Below, piece by piece: positions 42,361-53,900 of a stretch of 64,000 bases of DNA. The notes beneath the pieces were generated by a model, which had not been told where the DNA came from, ran no database searches, and saw only the letters and a program-made list of their open reading frames with translations. Within the stretch, counting starts at the first letter, position 1. Each line of letters begins with the position of its first letter. The DNA is from Pogonophryne albipinna (taxonomy: Eukaryota; Chordata; Actinopteri; Perciformes; Artedidraconidae), in assembly GCA_028583405.1 (NCBI GenBank), contig CM053256.1, positions 23,533,325 through 23,597,324 of the forward strand, read 5' to 3'. A program made the translations under genes and the position numbers.

Positions 42361-42412
42361 AAGTCCCTACCCAAGTGTCGTTGGCGGTTCCGCTGGGGGT
42401 CCTGCCAACTCT

Positions 42413-43402
42413 ATGTCCTGTCCCGTTGGAGGCCCCGCCGACTACTCTCCTGCCGGGGGTCCTGCCAACCCTGTGTCCTGTCCCGTTGGAGGCCCCGCCG
42501 ACTACTCTTCTGCCGGGGGTCCTGCCAACCCAGTGTCCTGTGCCGTTGGAGGCCCCGCCGACTACTCTCCTGCCGGGGGTCCTGCCAACTCTACGTCCTG
42601 TGCCGTTGGAGGCCCCGCCGACTACTCTCCTGCCGGGGGTCCTGCCAACCCCGTGTCCTGTGCCGTTGGAGGCCCCGCCGACTACTCTTCTGCCGGGGGT
42701 CCTGCCAACCCAGTGTCCTGTGCCGTTGGAGGCCCCGCCGACTACTCTCCTGCCGGGGGTCCTGCCAACTCTATGTCCTGTGCCGTTGGAGGCCCCGCCG
42801 ACTACTCTTCTGCCGGGGGTCCTGCCAACCCAGTGTCCTGTGCCGTTGGAGGCCCCGCCGACTACTCTCCTGCCGGGGGTCCTGCCAACTCTATGTCCTG
42901 TGCCGTTGGAGGCCCCGCCGACTACTCTCCTGCCGGGGGTCCTGCCAACCCTGTGTCCTGTCCCGTTGGAGGTCCCGCCGACTACTCTCCTGCCGGGGGT
43001 CCTGCCAACCCCGTGTCCTGTGCCGTTGGAGGCCCCGCCGACTACTCTCCTGCCGGGGGTCCTGCCAACTCTATGTCCTGTGCCGTTGGAGGCCCCGCCG
43101 ACTACTCTCCTGCCGGGGGTCCTGCCAACCCTGTGTCCTGTGCCGTTGGAGGTCCCGCCGACTACTCTTCTGCCGGGGGTCCTGCCAACCCTGTGTCCTG
43201 TCCCGTTGGAGGCCCCGCCGACTACTCTTCTGCCGGGGGTCCTGCCAGCCCTATGTCCTGTTCCGTTGGAGGACTCGCCGAGGGTCCTGCCAACTCCTGG
43301 TCCTCTTCCGTGGGGGATCCTGCCAAAGCCTGTCCCACCGACACCGGGTCCTGCCCGGCCTCCGGAGCTGTCCGGTCTTCGCCCTCGAGCCCGGCCCCCT
43401 GA
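42413..43402 (+). CDS. repeat-rich ORF of the LTR element, second open segment
   Basis: In the same frame as 40505-42346, after its stop codon. It encodes 14 copies of a 20-residue Gly/Pro/Ala repeat (SCAVGGPADYSPAGGPANPV type), then a short non-repeated tail rich in Ser and Pro. An overlapping frame (42375-43994) is also open, reading LCPVPLEAPPTTLLPGVLPT-type units, so which frame is used, if any, is undetermined. Confidence 0.35.
   Translation: MSCPVGGPADYSPAGGPANPVSCPVGGPADYSSAGGPANPVSCAVGGPADYSPAGGPANSTSCAVGGPADYSPAGGPANPVSCAVGGPADYSSAGGPANPVSCAVGGPADYSPAGGPANSMSCAVGGPADYSSAGGPANPVSCAVGGPADYSPAGGPANSMSCAVGGPADYSPAGGPANPVSCPVGGPADYSPAGGPANPVSCAVGGPADYSPAGGPANSMSCAVGGPADYSPAGGPANPVSCAVGGPADYSSAGGPANPVSCPVGGPADYSSAGGPASPMSCSVGGLAEGPANSWSSSVGDPAKACPTDTGSCPASGAVRSSPSSPAP
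42421..43260 (+). repeat. 60-bp tandem array, 14 copies
   Basis: Fourteen consecutive 60-bp units begin (T)CCCGTTGGAGGCCCC or (T)GCCGTTGGAGG and share GCCGACTACTCT(C/T)CTGCC. They are almost identical, so expansion or homogenisation is recent. Part of the LTR-element interior. Confidence 0.95.
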
Positions 43403-43775
43403 GAGCCGCGGTCTTCGGCCTCGAGCCCGGCCCCCTGAGAGCCGCGGTCTTCGGCCTCGAGCCCGGCCCCCTGAGTGCTGCGGTCTTCGCCCTCGAGCCC
43501 GGCCCCCTGACTTTTCCTGCCGCTGCCTTCGCCCCTCCATGGTCTCTGCCTTGCCCCCGGGCCGTCCGCCCGAGACCCCCTCCTTGGTCTCTGCCTTGCC
43601 CCCGGGCCGTCCGCCCGAGACCCCCTCCTTGGTCTCTGCCTTGCCCCCGGGCCGTCCGCCCGAGACCCCCTCTTTGGTCTCTGCCTTGCCCCCGGGCCGT
43701 CCGCCCGAGACCCCCTCCTTGGTCTCTGCCTTGTCCCCGGGCCGTCCGCCTGAGACCCGTCCTCCAGACCCCCTC
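43370..43775 (+). repeat. two further GC-rich tandem arrays (about 42-bp and 45-bp units)
   Basis: At 43380-43510, about four units contain CTCGAGCCCGGCCCCCTGA. At 43545-43755, five units contain TTGCCCCCGGGCCGTCCGCC followed by CGAGACCCCC. They are adjacent to, but unrelated to, the 60-bp array. Confidence 0.85.
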
Positions 43776-43851
43776 CACCCACCCTGCTTGGGGTTTTGGA
43801 CTTTTGTGGTTTTTGGGGACGTCTGGGATCCGTCCCTTGAGGGGGGGGTTC

Positions 43852-44232
43852 TGTCACGATTCTCTTGTTGTGTCACGTTTGTGGTTTGGTATGTTTGGGT
43901 GTTTGCCGTCATGTTTCCTCCCTGTTTATTGTCTGGTCCTTTTCCTTGTGTTTTTCCTCCCGTCGTTAGTCCCCTGGTGTGTCTAAGTGTCTGATTGTGT
44001 TCACCTGTTGTCCTTGTGTTTCTCCTCCCCTGCCCAGCTGTTTCTCGTCCCGTGATTACCCCGCCCTGTATTCAGTCTAGTCTCTTCCTGTGTTCAGTGT
44101 TGGTGCTTCTTTCGTATGTGACTGAGTTCACCGGTGAGTGTTCTGTTTTGTCTGTTAAATTAGTTATCCTTGAAATAAAGGTTTTGCACTTTAATCTGCA
44201 TTTGGGTCCTGCTTGCTGCACACTCCGTGTCA
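43852..44232 (+). repeat. 3' LTR of the tandem-repeat retroelement
   Basis: Same 381-bp sequence as the 5' copy with two substitutions. It is preceded by the purine tract at about 43838-43851 and followed by the target duplication TGCTG. Confidence 0.9.
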
Positions 44233-44237
44233 TGCTG

Positions 44238-45610
44238 CAGTGGAAAAACTAAGAAAAGTCTACTAAGTAAAGTCTGTGTGCATAATAACTTCCATCAAAG
44301 CTGCAAAGACCGATAAAGACAACTTGAATGGATGGCCAGTTCATGCCTTTACTTAACAAGTTTCCCAGCAATTTTTTGCGTAAAAAGTGTCACAGCTGTC
44401 AGATTTATTTGTCTTTTTGTTTTTTCATTGTAATGTTGTGCTGTTGGATTTTAGGACTTGGTAAAGTGACATGTGATCCATTCAAATATCCTTCATAATG
44501 GCTGTTTGCCTCTCTTACAATGAAACGTTTAAACAATGTTTCACTTATTACCTGCAAAGAAGAACCTTTTAAATATTTCTCTGAGATATGAGCGCATCAC
44601 AACTGTATCGGGGACTTTTGTGACTAAGAAGGTCTTTTGATCAAATGTATTACAATCAGTCAAATGTAAGCCTATATGCTGTCACTTTTGTAATTGAGTT
44701 CTTATAATATAAGATGCAACATCCTGTGTGTTAACTTGAAAGAATGTAATGTTTGTAAAAGTTGTTGCTAAAGGCAATATATCATGGTTTATCACCAATG
44801 AATTTACAAAAATAAAAATGGTATATGCGGATTATAATAACATTAATCATATACATGAATGTTTTTACGTGTATAAACCTCTTTCACGCATTCCTTCAAA
44901 GCATTTATGAGTTTATTAGAGTAATGCCGTTTGCATTATCCTATAGGCAACTACACGATAACTCTCTAAGGACGAGGCCATCCCTATACAGTAAATTATC
45001 TACATATTACTACCGTGGCACCAATATTCATGGGGCCTGAATTCTGAACTTCTAGAATTTCCCGAAAATGGCCCATGCAATCACCATCAAAATGTAAGTA
45101 TTTTTCTATCTTTACTCAACGACCCTAGTTCACAGACTCAAGATTGATGTGTTTCTTAATCACTAATATACAGTATATGATCACTAAATTAATATTAACA
45201 ACAAATCTAGCTGCTAACTTAATGTTTATTACATTAAATGAACTATTCTGACTTTACACTGAAAGTACAGGTGGAAAAGTTTGATGGTGAATGAGGGAAT
45301 ATTTCCAGCCAAACCAAATCTAATAACTTGACAAACACATTAGGCCTATATCATACTGAATCAGGCTTAATTTAGTAACTTTAAAGTGAAATATAGCTTA
45401 AATGTCTACTGTATTTTTTTTTACCATGGCCATTGTCCAGCAAAATGGTCTGTAAATTAAGCAGGATTTCCTCTCAGTGTAAAGCAGCCATTTTTTGGAC
45501 AGATTTCCAAAGTTTAGAGGCTGTTTAGCAGAATGTATCACTTTGTTTTCCTATTTGTACACAGAGATGCAGCTGTTCAGGTCAGTGTTCAGGTTTAGAA
45601 TGAAGACATG
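44238..45610. other. intergenic, no feature recognised
   Basis: AT-rich. Contains the only in-phase candidate first exon for the unknown minus-strand gene (near 44551-44597) and no repeat family I recognise. Confidence 0.4.
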
Positions 45611-46579
45611 TGACATGTGACATGGATTGCTCCTCTGTCCCAAGGCGTCCCCCAGGGTTCGGTGCTTGGCCCCCTCCTCTTCATCCTCTACATGCTCCCC
45701 CTTGGCAAAATAATTAGTCGCCACAACCTTCAATTTCACTGCTACGCCGATGACATCCAACTTTATATCTCAACAAAAACCATCACCCCCACAACACACT
45801 CCACTCTCACCAACTGTCTCTCAGAAATAAAAGCATGGATGCAAACAAACTATCTCCAACTGAACAGTGCCAAATCAGACATCATCATCATCGGCACCCC
45901 ATCCCGTACCAAAGACATCCAGAATTTCAACTTCACCATTGACAGCCACACTCTATCTCCCCCCCTCACATCCGCAACCTCGGAGTCATCTTCGACAGTC
46001 AGCTCAAATTCAACCACCACATAAATCACATCACCAGGACCGCCTTTTTCCACCTCAAAAACATTGCCCGTCTCCGCCCATCACTCTCCTCCTCTGCTGC
46101 TGAAACCCTGATTCATGCATTCATCACTTCACGACTCGACTACTGCAATAGCATTCTCTACGGCATACCATCCAACCTCCTCAATAAACTCCAACATATC
46201 CAGAACTCTGCTGCCCGCCTCCTCACCCACACCCGCTCCCGAGACCACATCACTCCCGTCCTCCAGAACCTCCACTGGCTCCCCGTCCGTCAAAGAATCA
46301 ACTTCAAAGTCCTCCTCATTACTCACAAAGCCCTCAACAATCAGGCCCCCCCTACCTCACAGACCTGCTGCACCACCACGCCCTTTCCCGCTGCCTCCGC
46401 TCATCAGAAGCCAACCTCCTATCCATCCCCACCCGCACCAATCACGGACCTGGGGGGACAGAGCCTTCTCCGTCGCTGCCCCCTCCCTCTGGAACTCACT
46501 CCCCCAACCCATCAGAGACTGCACTGACCTCACCATCTTCAAAAAACTCACAAAAACTCACCTCTTCAATCTGGCTTTT

Positions 46580-47893
46580 GGGTCATTCCAGAATTGGAGG
46601 ACATTTCATGTCCCCCATATACAAAATCTAATAATCCATGCCCAAAATGCTAAAACATGCACTTGTTGTGTTAAACATACTTGTCTTGAGACAAAATGTA
46701 TATAAAGTTGTAGAAAAAGTGGTTTCAAAATATTATTTAAATGATCAAATAGCTCTAAAATGCCCCTAAAATGGCATTTTTCTCTTGTCCCCACTTCTTG
46801 GTGACCAACTTGCATGTCAAATATAACATTTAAAATAGGGATTGTATTTACTTTTTTTGATATTATTCTATTGATATATGTCTCTTGTAATGGTAAAATC
46901 AATTTGTTCAATCATAAACATATTTTAAATAACAGTAATTTTGCACAGAAGGTGTGTCCCTCAACATGCGTTCAACCCTGTTACCCAAACCTTTTTAGAT
47001 TGTCACAGGAAGTGAAAAAACTGTAAGTCAGATGACACCGTGGAAGTGACATCAGCAAGCCATGTGCTAGTGCAGTGCTTCTCAAAGTGTGGTCCGCGGA
47101 CCACTGGTGGTCCGTGAGCGCCCCCTAGTGGTCCGTGAGTATATTGGTAACATTTCATATTTGAAATAAATAAATATATTTAAGTTTTCCGCACCCTCGC
47201 GGGAATATCTCCGCAATGGAGCAGGTTAAGTTTCACTTTCGATTGCATGAAATAGCCCAGCGCAACACCTTCATCACACATATTGCCACTTGTTTGTGCC
47301 ATTTTCAGGCGATTTGTAATCTGTTCTAGAAAAACAATGTGTTTTTTTATATTTGTGGAGTTAGGTGGTCCGCGAGTGTTTTTTTATTGGTTAAGTGGTC
47401 CTTGGTATGAAAAAGTTTGAGAAACACTGTGTGCCATGGGTAGACCAAAACTAAGTCCTCTCTTTTATTTTTCATATTTTTACAATCTTTTCAGTCTTAA
47501 AAGAGTGTGGCACTCTGACCCACTCAACCCTGTTACTGATATTATCAGAATAAAGCATATTAATTTCAAAGTTATCTTTCTTGCATTAGATATCCAAGTT
47601 TGTCCTTGCCTTAAAAGTAGCATTACATGCTACATCTAGCAATAATTCCTGAGGTTAAAGCTCAAATTAGCATTGATTTTCAACCCTGTTACTTTCAACC
47701 CTGTTACTATAATTAGAGTAACAGGGGTAATTCTTCATTGGAAAATATACATTTCATGCCTAGCTGGGCAAATCACTTTTTTTGATGGTTTATTATCTGT
47801 TTTTCCTAAATACATTAAAAAAAATTAGAAAATGAAAGGTTCATTTTTCAAAAATGTTGGTGTCTAAATTGTCCTCCAATTCTGGAATGACCC
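46580..47893. mobile_element. DNA transposon with 24-bp TIRs in the L2 LINE
   Basis: The TIR GGGTCATTCCAGAATTGGAG (then GACA) is matched by TGTC and CTCCAATTCTGGAATGACCC. TTTT lies on both sides. Removing it restores the L2 reading LAFNV-stop. There is no transposase. The interior repeats CAACCCTGTTAC at about 46974, 47524, 47683 and 47697, plus an inverse GTAACAGGG at about 47719. Confidence 0.9.
47073..47429. mobile_element. 357-bp hAT-type MITE nested in the previous element
   Basis: The ends are CAGTGCTTCTCAAAGTGTGG and AAGTTTGAGAAACACTG. It includes GTGGTCCGCGGACCACTGGTG and repeats of GTGGTCC. Flanks TGTGCTAG and TGTGCCAT are similar at 6 of 8. Confidence 0.8.
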
Positions 47894-48479
47894 TTTTAAT
47901 GTGTGATTGTTTTTATATTATTTGACTTTAACTTTAACTATATATTTATTTGTTGTTCCTTCCTTTTCTTTTCCCTTCACTATATCTGTAAAGCGTCTTT
48001 GAGCACCTGTAAAAGCGCTAACAAATTAAATCTATTATTATTATTATTATTATTATTATGTGGAATTAATCTACTTGTATCTGCACAGCTCACTACGTCA
48101 TTCCTAATCACCATGACTACCACGTAGTGTTCACGTAAAATTGTATTTTGTTTCATGTAAGTATAAGGACAGTAATTACAATTTAAAAATGTTAACTTTT
48201 ATTTTGAAAGAAAAGTTTCACTATTTCCGAGTTTGACGGGAAATGTCACAGGTAACTTGACGCAGGCGAGAGGCGGAAGACGTCTATGCGGAAGGGAGCA
48301 GTAGGACGCTATGGTTGGACGTACAGCTAATCTGCAGTGCAGTCTGGGAGCTGTCAATCGTCTCGCTTTTGTATCTTTGGCACTGAACGCTACTGATGCG
48401 CTCATCACTGTTTATGTACACAGTGCGGGTCAATGCAAAGAGGAAATAAGAATATTTAGAAAATAACAAGCCATTGTCT

Positions 48480-48684
48480 GCCTCCAGAGCCTTCTTGTCA
48501 AGGGACCTGACTTACATGAACGGTTGACATCGGAGCCCACCAGGCCCTGCATCTCTTTCATTTAAACAACCTGCTACAAACCGCAGCTAGCCTGCTAGTC
48601 ATATTATTGACGTTGTCAGTCGTTTTTCACTCGGCGAACCGGGCTCCTGATTGAATGACAGTTTCTGGCCTTTGTCCCATAACG
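48480..48684 (+). promoter_or_regulatory. dop1a: dop1a promoter and probable non-coding exon 1
   Basis: The stretch 48235-48680 is more GC- and CpG-rich than its surroundings. It ends in a good donor (CATAACG|GTAAGC at 48684/48685) about 2 kb upstream of the dop1a start codon, as expected for a 5' UTR exon. The transcription start is not visible, so the left boundary is a guess. Confidence 0.4.
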
Positions 48685-50796
48685 GTAAGCTTTTATGTCA
48701 TCTTTTTTTTTTTACGCCATGAAGTGCAATGTAACCTTCGTTAGCTTAAACACCCTGACCTAGCTAGTGACAAGGGAGCTGTTTGCTATAGCATTACTGT
48801 AACAGTACCCTCTTTTCACGCTCACATCATAACGGAAGTAACGCCTTTATTAAGATATTGAAAATATATGTAGGTGGTTTTATATTCATTGACGTTATAT
48901 GTGCTTCCTACCTCAAAAGATGAATGTACTGTAGGTATACAAAAGCTGCTATTATTACTATAGTTCATAGTGCATAATGTTGTTGATACTTTACAAGTCT
49001 GTTAGCTCATTCAGAAAAATGTCAGCTGCCACAAGCTAGCCTCTTACACACAAGGTTACATTTACATCAATACCTCACAATAAGTAGCCTTTGCACTTGT
49101 ACAAATTGGTCAGATTCATTGAGTTTTCTGTCAATCTGCTGTAGACTCTTTTTAGCGCAGACATTTTGACTTGTCACAGCAAGAAAAGCACAGGTGTGAT
49201 TAATAACATGAATTAGTCATAGCCCTGCTGCAGTGTGCTTGGTGATACACTGATATGGCTCACTGGCACACCTTATTTTGTTATAAGTTCCCACTTTACT
49301 GCTGTTCCAAGTCAAATTGTCTCCAATGAAATGTATTTTTCTTAGTGTGGGAGTTCTCAATTTCTTTTAGCCAAGATAACAAGATAGGGAATAATTATGG
49401 TGGACCCCCTCATGTTATTTTTTGGAATAATTCCGTGCAGTATTTTTTTACCCTTAGTTTTGGGAAGAACACATTTCTGTAAAAACAATGTAATTAATAT
49501 CAAGGGATCCTATTATGCTTTTTGTGTTTTTCCCTTTCATGTAGTGTGTTATATAGGTTGTTGTGCATGCAAATGGTGCTTCTATTGGCTAGCGCTCCAA
49601 CAAAGTGTTCGTGATAGGCTAAAGGACGGGACATCTCTAAGCGGTTGACCAATCACAACAGAGCCGGCTAGCTAACCAATCAGAGCAGACTGGGCTCTGG
49701 TTTCAGACAGAGGGTGAAAAGAGGTGCTGCAGCACAGACAGTATGAGCCTATAAACAATAAAGACCTTTGTGAACATTAAAGCATGTAAACATGTCACAG
49801 TAGAGACACAAAAGACAAATATGAACCTGGCAACTAGCATAATAAGGCGTCTATAAGTTAATTTAGCTGCAAGATTCACTGTAGCTTTACAGTATTGAAG
49901 GCAAATCAAGAGAAAAGTTTTTTTCTTGTGAGTGCTTGGCAATCTATCGATATTTTGATTATCTCAATATCGTGATTATAAGAATAGATATTGTGTTTGA
50001 TTTTGTATATCCTAATATAGCATAAGCATTGTCTTTGCCTGGTTTTAAAGGCTGCATTACAGTTGATATCATTCTTGGAATTTACTAGACTGTTATATAT
50101 ACTGTTGTATCTGCTCATTATATTAACATCCATAATAATTATTTATCAAAACTGTTTTCTAAATATTTTTGCGAAAGCACCGATAGTCAACCCTACAATA
50201 TTGCAGCAAAATCAAGGTATTTGGCTTAAAATATCCAGATTTTTTATTTTCTCTAGACACATCAATACCTTGGGCAAAACTCGCTACCAAAATGTCACAT
50301 GCCTTTTCTAAATCTGGTCAATCCTCTCTTAGATGCGATATCCATACATTTCAAACTCCATTTAAAAGAGATGCAAGTGTAGCTTGTCTCACAGTGTTAA
50401 TGTTTTTGTATGGTATTTTCAGTTTGTCTGCCTGGATTACAATGTATAAAGCATGTACTTAACAACATCTATGCACACTTACCTTAAGGCCTGTGCCTTT
50501 TGAAGGGTGTGACATTTAAAGACTTGCTTTTTTCTTCTATAATCTTTGGACATGGAAAAAAAACAGATTTTATGGCTGCAAGTGTCAGACTTTGCTCCTC
50601 CTCATATATGGGACCGTGTTATTCTGAAATATCGTCCATGTACTGATTGATAGGCTCGGGCAGCGTGAAGATGACTAAACCTTTGCTTATTATGGATTTT
50701 TGATCTTCTGCACCTTCCTGTTTTGTTTCCCAGTGCAGGTGTGATGTATCGATGTGTGCCTGGAGTTGTACATTAGCGTAATAACCACCCAGGAGG
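48685..50796 (+). other. dop1a: dop1a intron 1
   Basis: Contains a repeat copy at about 49500-49850 (see 24330-25265) and otherwise unassigned AT-rich sequence. Confidence 0.6.
49496..49860. repeat. dispersed repeat, intact copy
   Basis: Begins near GATCCTATTATGCTTTTTGT and includes ATTGGCTAGCGCTCCAACAA and GGGCTCTGGTTTCAGACAGA. It is the uninterrupted counterpart of the copy at 24330-25265. Confidence 0.75.
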
Positions 50797-50934
50797 ATGA
50801 ATGCAGAGGAAGTGGAGCTGCTCAGTGACTCCAAGTACAGGAACTATGTGGCAGCAGTGGACAAAGCCCTCAAGAACTTTGAGTACTCCAGTGAGTGGGC
50901 CGACCTCATCTCTGCACTGGGCAAACTCAACAAG
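50797..50934 (+). CDS. dop1a: dop1a coding exon 1
   Basis: Residues 1-46, [12 protein letters not shown]... through SALGKLNK, with donor CAACAAG|GTATGT. The start is fixed by the near-identity of the first residues to vertebrate DOP1A. The exon's 5' edge is probably the acceptor TTTGTTTCCCAG at 50733, or CCACCCAG just before GAGGATG. Confidence 0.95.
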
Positions 50935-53900
50935 GTATGTAAATCTGACCTGAGGCAGGATGGTTGTTGTGTACAGAATGCAATACAGTTCATACACATA
51001 CAGTATGTGACTTAGCATACATACAACTACATTCATAAAGTGATTGGATTAATGATTAGTGTAGAAGCTGAGCCTCACTTACTTTGCTGGTATTTAGCCT
51101 ACTGTAAGGGATTGTAAAATAGGTGAAATACACATAAGAAAACATGCATTTTGTCAAGTAATAAGCATGGCAACAAGAGACATGAACTTATCTGAAAACC
51201 CATTTTATACACAAAAATGCTAGAGCTGCAATTAAGGATTGTTTTCATTGTTGAATCATCTGCAAAATAAATCTCCTAAATTCATCGATAATCTTGAATC
51301 CCTTTTTAAAAATAAGAAAAATGTAAACAAAAAAAAACAACGATGTCCTAATGTCTTATTTTGTTCAAACCAAAAGTCTACATACCCCCAAAATATTGAG
51401 TTTTTAATGATGTGTGACACACAAAGCAGGACATCCTCTCATTTAAGAGGTTGGAATCAGAGAATATTTGATTATCTGACTGATTGTGTGTAAATTTTTT
51501 TTCCTTTAACTGTTAGTCCATTGTGAAAATAGTTGTCAATAACTTTTCTATCTATTAACTTATTGTTTCACCTCTTATAGTCACATTATCAGCTTTTGCT
51601 TGAGTTGCACAGAAATTCAGCAGAAATCCATTCAGCTTGTTACAATGTTGTCTGTGCATTCCTCATAACCATCCAGCATGTTTTACATCCTATCCTAGGT
51701 TTTGCAGAACAATGCGAAATACCAAGTGGTTCCCAAGAAGCTGACGATAGGCAAGCGGCTGGCCCAATGCCTCCACCCCGCCCTGCCCAGCGGGGTCCAC
51801 CGCAAGGCTCTGGAGACGTACGAGATCATCTTCAAGATCATCGGACCCAAGAGGCTGGCCAAAGACCTGTTTCTCTACAGGTATGACTTGCTTACCACTC
51901 ACACTGGAGATAGACAGTAAAGCTAGAACCACTTCTTGAGATCTTTTTTCTCGCTGCAGCTCGGGGCTCTTCCCGCTCCTCTCCAACGCTGCGATGTCCG
52001 TGAAGCCGGTGCTGCTGGGGCTCTATGAGACCTACTACCTGCCCCTGGGGAAGACTCTGAAGCCGGGCCTACAGGGCCTCCTGACCGGGGTCCTGCCGGG
52101 TCTGGAGGAGGGCTCTGAGTATTACGACAGGTGAGGAGAGCAGGAAAACACTTTGGAACAGGCCATTAGGAGAAAGCATTTTTACAGCGTAATGTGGAAG
52201 GAAATTGATTTCAGATCATATGAATGATAAATGAGATATATGAGACGTTGCAAGATTATTGTTTCCAACTCAAGACACAGCCCAAGACGGTTTACTGTTG
52301 TATTCCAGGAACTACCTGCAGACTTGTCTACTATTACATTTTCTAGCTCATGAAATGCCAAATCCAATGCTTTTTATTTTGAATTGTCATAAAGTATATT
52401 GTTTTTCTTCTTTTCCTTTTGTTATATACTTTTTTCATATATTTGATGTATAATATATAATATATTTCCTTGGATAAAAACAGTGTATTTCCTCTGCTGT
52501 ACACTAAGTTTAATTTTATGTAAGAACTTCATACATTTTAAGAGTTAAAGTGTGCAAACGAGAGAATAAACAGCATTGCAGGGTCATTAATTCAACACGT
52601 CCACAAAATACGGACGTATGGGCCCTTACACTTGTTCCAGAATTCATTGAACACATTTTTCTGAAGACAGAGAAACAATCTTATTATTACTATAACAGTA
52701 ATGTTGAATAGTTTATAATGTTGAATATTGCAAGGGCTTCTCAGTGTTGTGTGCGCTTTGTGAAACTCTGGCCAGAAAGTCATTTTCCCCAGACACTCGC
52801 AAAATATAAGCCAATGATCGGCTTCCCAACACTGTTATGAACTGATTTAATCATTTCTTATTTTGACACAAGTGGTTGTTTACATAGTGATTGGTATCTT
52901 ATAAGAGCAGGGAAAGGATTCATCTCATCAGTGCTACTGTAGTTCCTCTCACAGACCCTAGAGGGGGCTGCCGCTCCATCTTAAGTCAGAATGACATAAC
53001 TCTTGGAGGGGCTGTCTTACACTTCCTAAGAAGCACTGGTGTGACTCATGAAAGTAACAATGATTTATTTCGAAGAAAATGTCCCAGGCAGCTATTTCAG
53101 ATGTAGTTAATGTTATGAATAACACCTGTTAAAAAGGCCTATTTGCATTCTTCCATTTATTTGGCTTCTCCCACATTGCAGAGGTTAACAGCAAGTTGCA
53201 TTATCTTTACTACCTCCTGTTGCCGTTTCCCGTTAATGTTTCAATAATTCAGTTTCCACACAGAGGACATTAGAATTTCTTAATGTCTTAAAGCTGCACT
53301 AGGATTGCAAAGTCAAAATAATGTTGTGTCTGCTCTATCTTAGATTTCCCAGATCAACCTTATTTGCCCAGATAAATGTACTGTTGCATATATAGTATAT
53401 CATTCTGGTAAAAAACAAGAGACCACTGCAGCATTATCAGTTTCTCTGGTTTTTAGTATTTATAGGTGTTTGTTTGAGTAAAATCAACCTTTTTTTATTT
53501 TGTTCTATACACTATTGACAACATTTCTCTGTGTTGGAATTCATCAGACACTGGAATGAAATGGCTGCCATACATGTAGAGATGGAGATTTAAGAACAAA
53601 TTGGAGTGGTCTCTTAATTTTTTCCAGAGCTGTATACACCAGTCAGTTAGGAGAAATGGCAAATGAAAGCTTCACAGTGAAATCCAAATGCACTCATAAA
53701 CCACAGCAAGTGGTCTGTTCAGAGAAAGCATTGAGTGATGCATCTCTGTTCCTTTTGAAATCTTTTGGGTACTACATGGGACTCTGTTTCTGCTCTAGTC
53801 ATTGCTTAATATTTGGCCATTAAGAACATTCGATGAGAGCCCTCAATGACCCTCTCCATCTGGGCAGGGCACTGTCAGTCAGTCTGATATCATCATGTGA

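Larger units (their letters stand above)
40107..44232 (+). mobile_element. non-autonomous LTR retroelement built of tandem repeats
   Basis: The two 381-bp direct repeats (40107-40487 and 43852-44232) begin TGTCACG and end CGTGTCA, fit the TG...CA rule and differ at two positions by eye. TGCTG flanks the element on both sides (40102-40106 and 44233-44237) as a 5-bp target duplication. A purine-rich tract (TTGAGGGGGGGGTTC) directly precedes the 3' LTR. No capsid, protease, reverse transcriptase or integrase motif is present, so mobilisation would need an autonomous relative, probably Ty3/gypsy-type. The sequence after the 5' LTR (GAAAGCACCAACC) is not a primer site I can match to a tRNA. The near-identical LTRs indicate a recent insertion. 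Confidence 0.9.
45625..48058 (+). mobile_element. L2-like LINE fragment, 5'-truncated, frameshifted, split by a DNA transposon
   Basis: It encodes reverse transcriptase motifs [16 protein letters not shown] and CYADDIQLY, then LRPSLSSSAAETLIHAFITS, HITPVLQNLHWLPVRQR and FSVAAPSLWNSLPQPIRD. The reading changes frame near 45957, 46345 and 46440, so it is inactive. The 3' end AAAGCGTCTTTGAGCACCTG plus (ATT)n (48034-48058) is the usual L2 tail. The interval 46580-47893 is a later insertion. Confidence 0.9.

Noticed and set aside
42421..43260. Regular 60-bp periodicity resembling a CRISPR array
   Set aside because: The whole unit repeats with no variable spacers, it lies between LTRs, and the genome is vertebrate. 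It is a minisatellite.
42359..43912. 517-codon minus-strand ORF rich in Gly and Arg
   Set aside because: It is the complement of the tandem arrays; GC-rich units of 60 and 45 bp lack stops on both strands. There is no start context, domain or splice support.
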